From the NCBI GenBank assembly GCA_900542115.1, contig UQMC01000101.1, positions 1 to 7,408 on the forward strand: a stretch of DNA of 7,408 bases. Reading direction: 5' to 3'. Under the pieces are notes generated by a model that had not been told where the DNA came from, did not search any database, and saw only the letters and a list, made by a program, of their open reading frames with translations. Each line of letters begins with the position of its first letter. The stretch's first letter is position 1. The stretch comes from an uncultured Oscillibacter sp. Its GTDB lineage: Bacteria > Bacillota > Clostridia > Oscillospirales > Oscillospiraceae. Both the position numbers and the translations under genes were made by a program. Positions 6,150 through 7,408 of this stretch are shown here, in pieces.

Positions 6150-6488
6150 TTAGACCGCGCCAATGGCGGTCAAGATTTCCTTGGCAAAGGCGATCATCAG
6201 GCCGCCGAACAGGCACAGAAAGCCCTGCGTTCGCTGGCTGGCATCGTGGGACTGGATGGACATACCCACCTGCACGATGCCCCAGCCGAGGATGATAACG
6301 CCCAATGCCTTGATGATGGAAAACACAAAGTCGGACAGGTTGCTGACGATGGTGAGGGGATCGTCAGCAGCCAATGCAGAACAGGTCAGAGCAGCGCAGG
6401 CCAGCACGGTCAAAACGAGCGCCCCATAGCAGCGCCCGGCCCGGATAGTCCTGCGGTCGGCTTCAGACGGAATACGATTCTTCTTCAT
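6150..6488 (-). CDS. Maff2-family, VirB2-like pilin-type small membrane protein
   Basis: A 112-residue protein resembling the Maff2 family of mobile elements, whose size, topology and position match VirB2/TrbC-type pilins. Residues 1-16 are basic, 22-36 hydrophobic, and SALA-ADD (37-43) looks like a signal-peptidase site after Ala40. The mature part has two hydrophobic helices, at about 54-78 and 89-110, separated by a short polar loop (SHDASQRTQG), as in pilin subunits. The ATG has AGGAG 9 nt upstream, and the gap to the coupling-protein stop is 16 nt, so the two are probably co-transcribed. Maff2 proteins as I remember them are shorter, without such an N-terminal extension. The pilin role is inferred from topology and context. 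Confidence 0.82.
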   Translation of the reverse strand: MKKNRIPSEADRRTIRAGRCYGALVLTVLACAALTCSALAADDPLTIVSNLSDFVFSIIKALGVIILGWGIVQVGMSIQSHDASQRTQGFLCLFGGLMIAFAKEILTAIGAV

Positions 6489-6504
6489 GGTGTCATTCTC
6501 CTAT

Positions 6505-7320
6505 TCATTCAATAATTTCAATGGACTCCCAGCTGTCCGTGGACAACGGCAAGTCCTCCAGCGCATAGGTCAGGCCGGGGCGGTGGATATACGGTGCGGC
6601 ACCGCCATCCTCCGTCAGCTTCAGGCCGGGATGCTTTAGGATGTCATACTTTCTGTCCATCACCGGCAACTCACCGCGGATAAACAAAATGCAGTGGTCA
6701 TTATCCAGCGCCCGCACCTCGTCCGGGGTCATCAACTCCCGCCCGGTCTGCTGGTAGTTCACGCTGCTGGAGCCGCTGCGCCCCTTGGATACACTGCGCG
6801 TCCGGGTATCCAGCGTTTCCTTTCCCAGTAGCTCAGAGATATATTTGAAGGTGCTGACCTCGTTGCCGCCCAAGTACAATAGAGTGTCCGCGTTACCGAT
6901 CAAGCCCTCCCAATCGTCCTTGAACAGCGCTTTGAGAGCGGAAATGTTCTGCAAAACAATGGTGGACATGATGTTGCGGCTGCGCATGGTCGCTTGCAGC
7001 TTGCCGAAATCATCCGGGAGGGAGACATTACAAAACTCGTCCATCATCATCCGCACGGGAACAGGCAGCGCCCCTTGGTGTACCTTGTCAGCCTGATAGT
7101 AAAGGCTTTGAAAGGCACAGGTGTAGAGCATACCCACGATGTAATTAAAGGTGCCGTCATTATCCGGGATGATGGCAAACACGGCCTGCTTGCGCTCTCC
7201 CATTTTTTCAAGCTCCATGTCGTCCTTGGCGGTGATATTCTGGATCTCCGGCAGGATAAAGGCGGACAGCCGCACCGCTGCGGAAATCAGGATGCTTTTG
7301 GCCGTTTTGCCAGAGACGAA
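6505..7320 (-). CDS. VirD4/TcpA-type coupling protein, C-terminal part only; 5' end broken
   Basis: This is the C-terminal part of the ATPase that recruits relaxosome DNA to the channel. The recognisable protein begins at SGKTAKSILIS, runs through a GTG-encoded Val (7275) and ends at the TGA at 6505-6507, about 271 residues. It contains a Walker B-like VRMMMDEF (Asp-Glu encoded near 7036-7041), the TMRSRNI stretch, the ALKALFKDDWEGLIGNAD motif and the YISELLGKET segment, all typical of Tn1549-type VirD4 proteins. Full-length relatives have about 600 residues. The N-terminal membrane segments and Walker A are not in the window. An in-frame TGA at 7324-7326 lies just before the conserved part, and none of the frames upstream resembles the family, so this looks like an insertion, rearrangement or chimeric junction rather than a simple frameshift. 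Translation from GTG 7275 is possible but would give a non-functional fragment. Confidence 0.85.
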   Translation of the reverse strand, partial: FVSGKTAKSILISAAVRLSAFILPEIQNITAKDDMELEKMGERKQAVFAIIPDNDGTFNYIVGMLYTCAFQSLYYQADKVHQGALPVPVRMMMDEFCNVSLPDDFGKLQATMRSRNIMSTIVLQNISALKALFKDDWEGLIGNADTLLYLGGNEVSTFKYISELLGKETLDTRTRSVSKGRSGSSSVNYQQTGRELMTPDEVRALDNDHCILFIRGELPVMDRKYDILKHPGLKLTEDGGAAPYIHRPGLTYALEDLPLSTDSWESIEIIE

Positions 7321-7408
7321 AAGTCAAGGACTTTTTCATCAAATTCAAAAAGCAGTCACATTTTGCGGACTTCCTCACGGAGCAGACGCTTGATTTTGTC
7401 CTCCATCG
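7321..7408. other. Sequence of unknown origin beyond the coupling-protein break
   Basis: These 88 bases do not continue the coupling protein in any frame. On the minus strand one frame reads MEDKIKRLLREEVRKM and then stops (TGA), possibly the end of a protein entering from the right or a tiny ORF. On the plus strand one frame is open to the edge (for example KDFFIKFKKQSHFADF) but has no ATG, GTG or TTG start. I recognise neither. I looked for a group II intron domain V hairpin next to the junction and did not see one. An insertion-sequence end or an assembly join remain possible. Confidence 0.4.

Noticed and set aside
7321..7408. Group II intron 3' end interrupting the coupling-protein gene
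   Set aside because: I saw no domain V-like hairpin in the 88 bases next to the junction, so I do not call an intron, although more sequence would be needed to exclude every mobile element type.

Overview
The window is a segment of the conjugation (type IV secretion) module of an integrative and conjugative element of the Tn1549 / Clostridioides difficile CTn type. Such elements are common in gut Clostridia (Oscillospiraceae, Lachnospiraceae). The evidence is the set and order of genes: a VirD4/TcpA coupling protein, a Maff2-type pilin-like protein, a TrbL/VirB6-like membrane protein, a PrgI/VirB3-like protein, a VirB4 ATPase and a CD1108-type NlpC/P60 cell-wall hydrolase. Genes are GC-rich, start behind AGGAGG-like ribosome sites and are separated by short AT-rich gaps. 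The host taxon is an inference; no chromosomal marker is present.

Layout: all recognised transfer genes lie on the minus strand and read right to left. From the right edge: the C-terminal part of the coupling protein (6505 to about 7320, 5' end broken against unrelated sequence), the Maff2/VirB2-like gene (6150-6488), a hairpin (about 6115-6146) and the VirB6-like gene (5249-6085). Then comes one small membrane-protein gene on the opposite strand (4848-5219). It has a near-consensus promoter (4790-4818) and shares a strong bidirectional terminator (5220-5247) with the VirB6-like gene. Further left are prgI (4373-4717), virB4 (2053-4380, overlapping prgI by 8 nt) and the hydrolase (97-2001). 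At the extreme left a promoter (46-74) and a ribosome site (10-15) point out of the window to a next minus-strand gene whose ATG straddles the edge.

How the genes work together (family knowledge): the coupling protein brings relaxase-bound DNA to the channel; VirB4 powers assembly and transport; the PrgI-, VirB6- and Maff2-like proteins form membrane and pilus-like parts; the NlpC/P60 protein opens the peptidoglycan locally.

Most worth a second look: (1) the opposite-strand membrane gene, which splits the operon and carries its own signals; (2) a palindromic repeat (CTCAAWTTGAGACACATT on the minus strand) just upstream of the ribosome sites of both prgI and the hydrolase gene; (3) the abrupt junction that truncates the coupling-protein gene near 7312-7326. 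The core machinery itself is a known type. I see no CRISPR array, RNA gene, origin or attachment site here.
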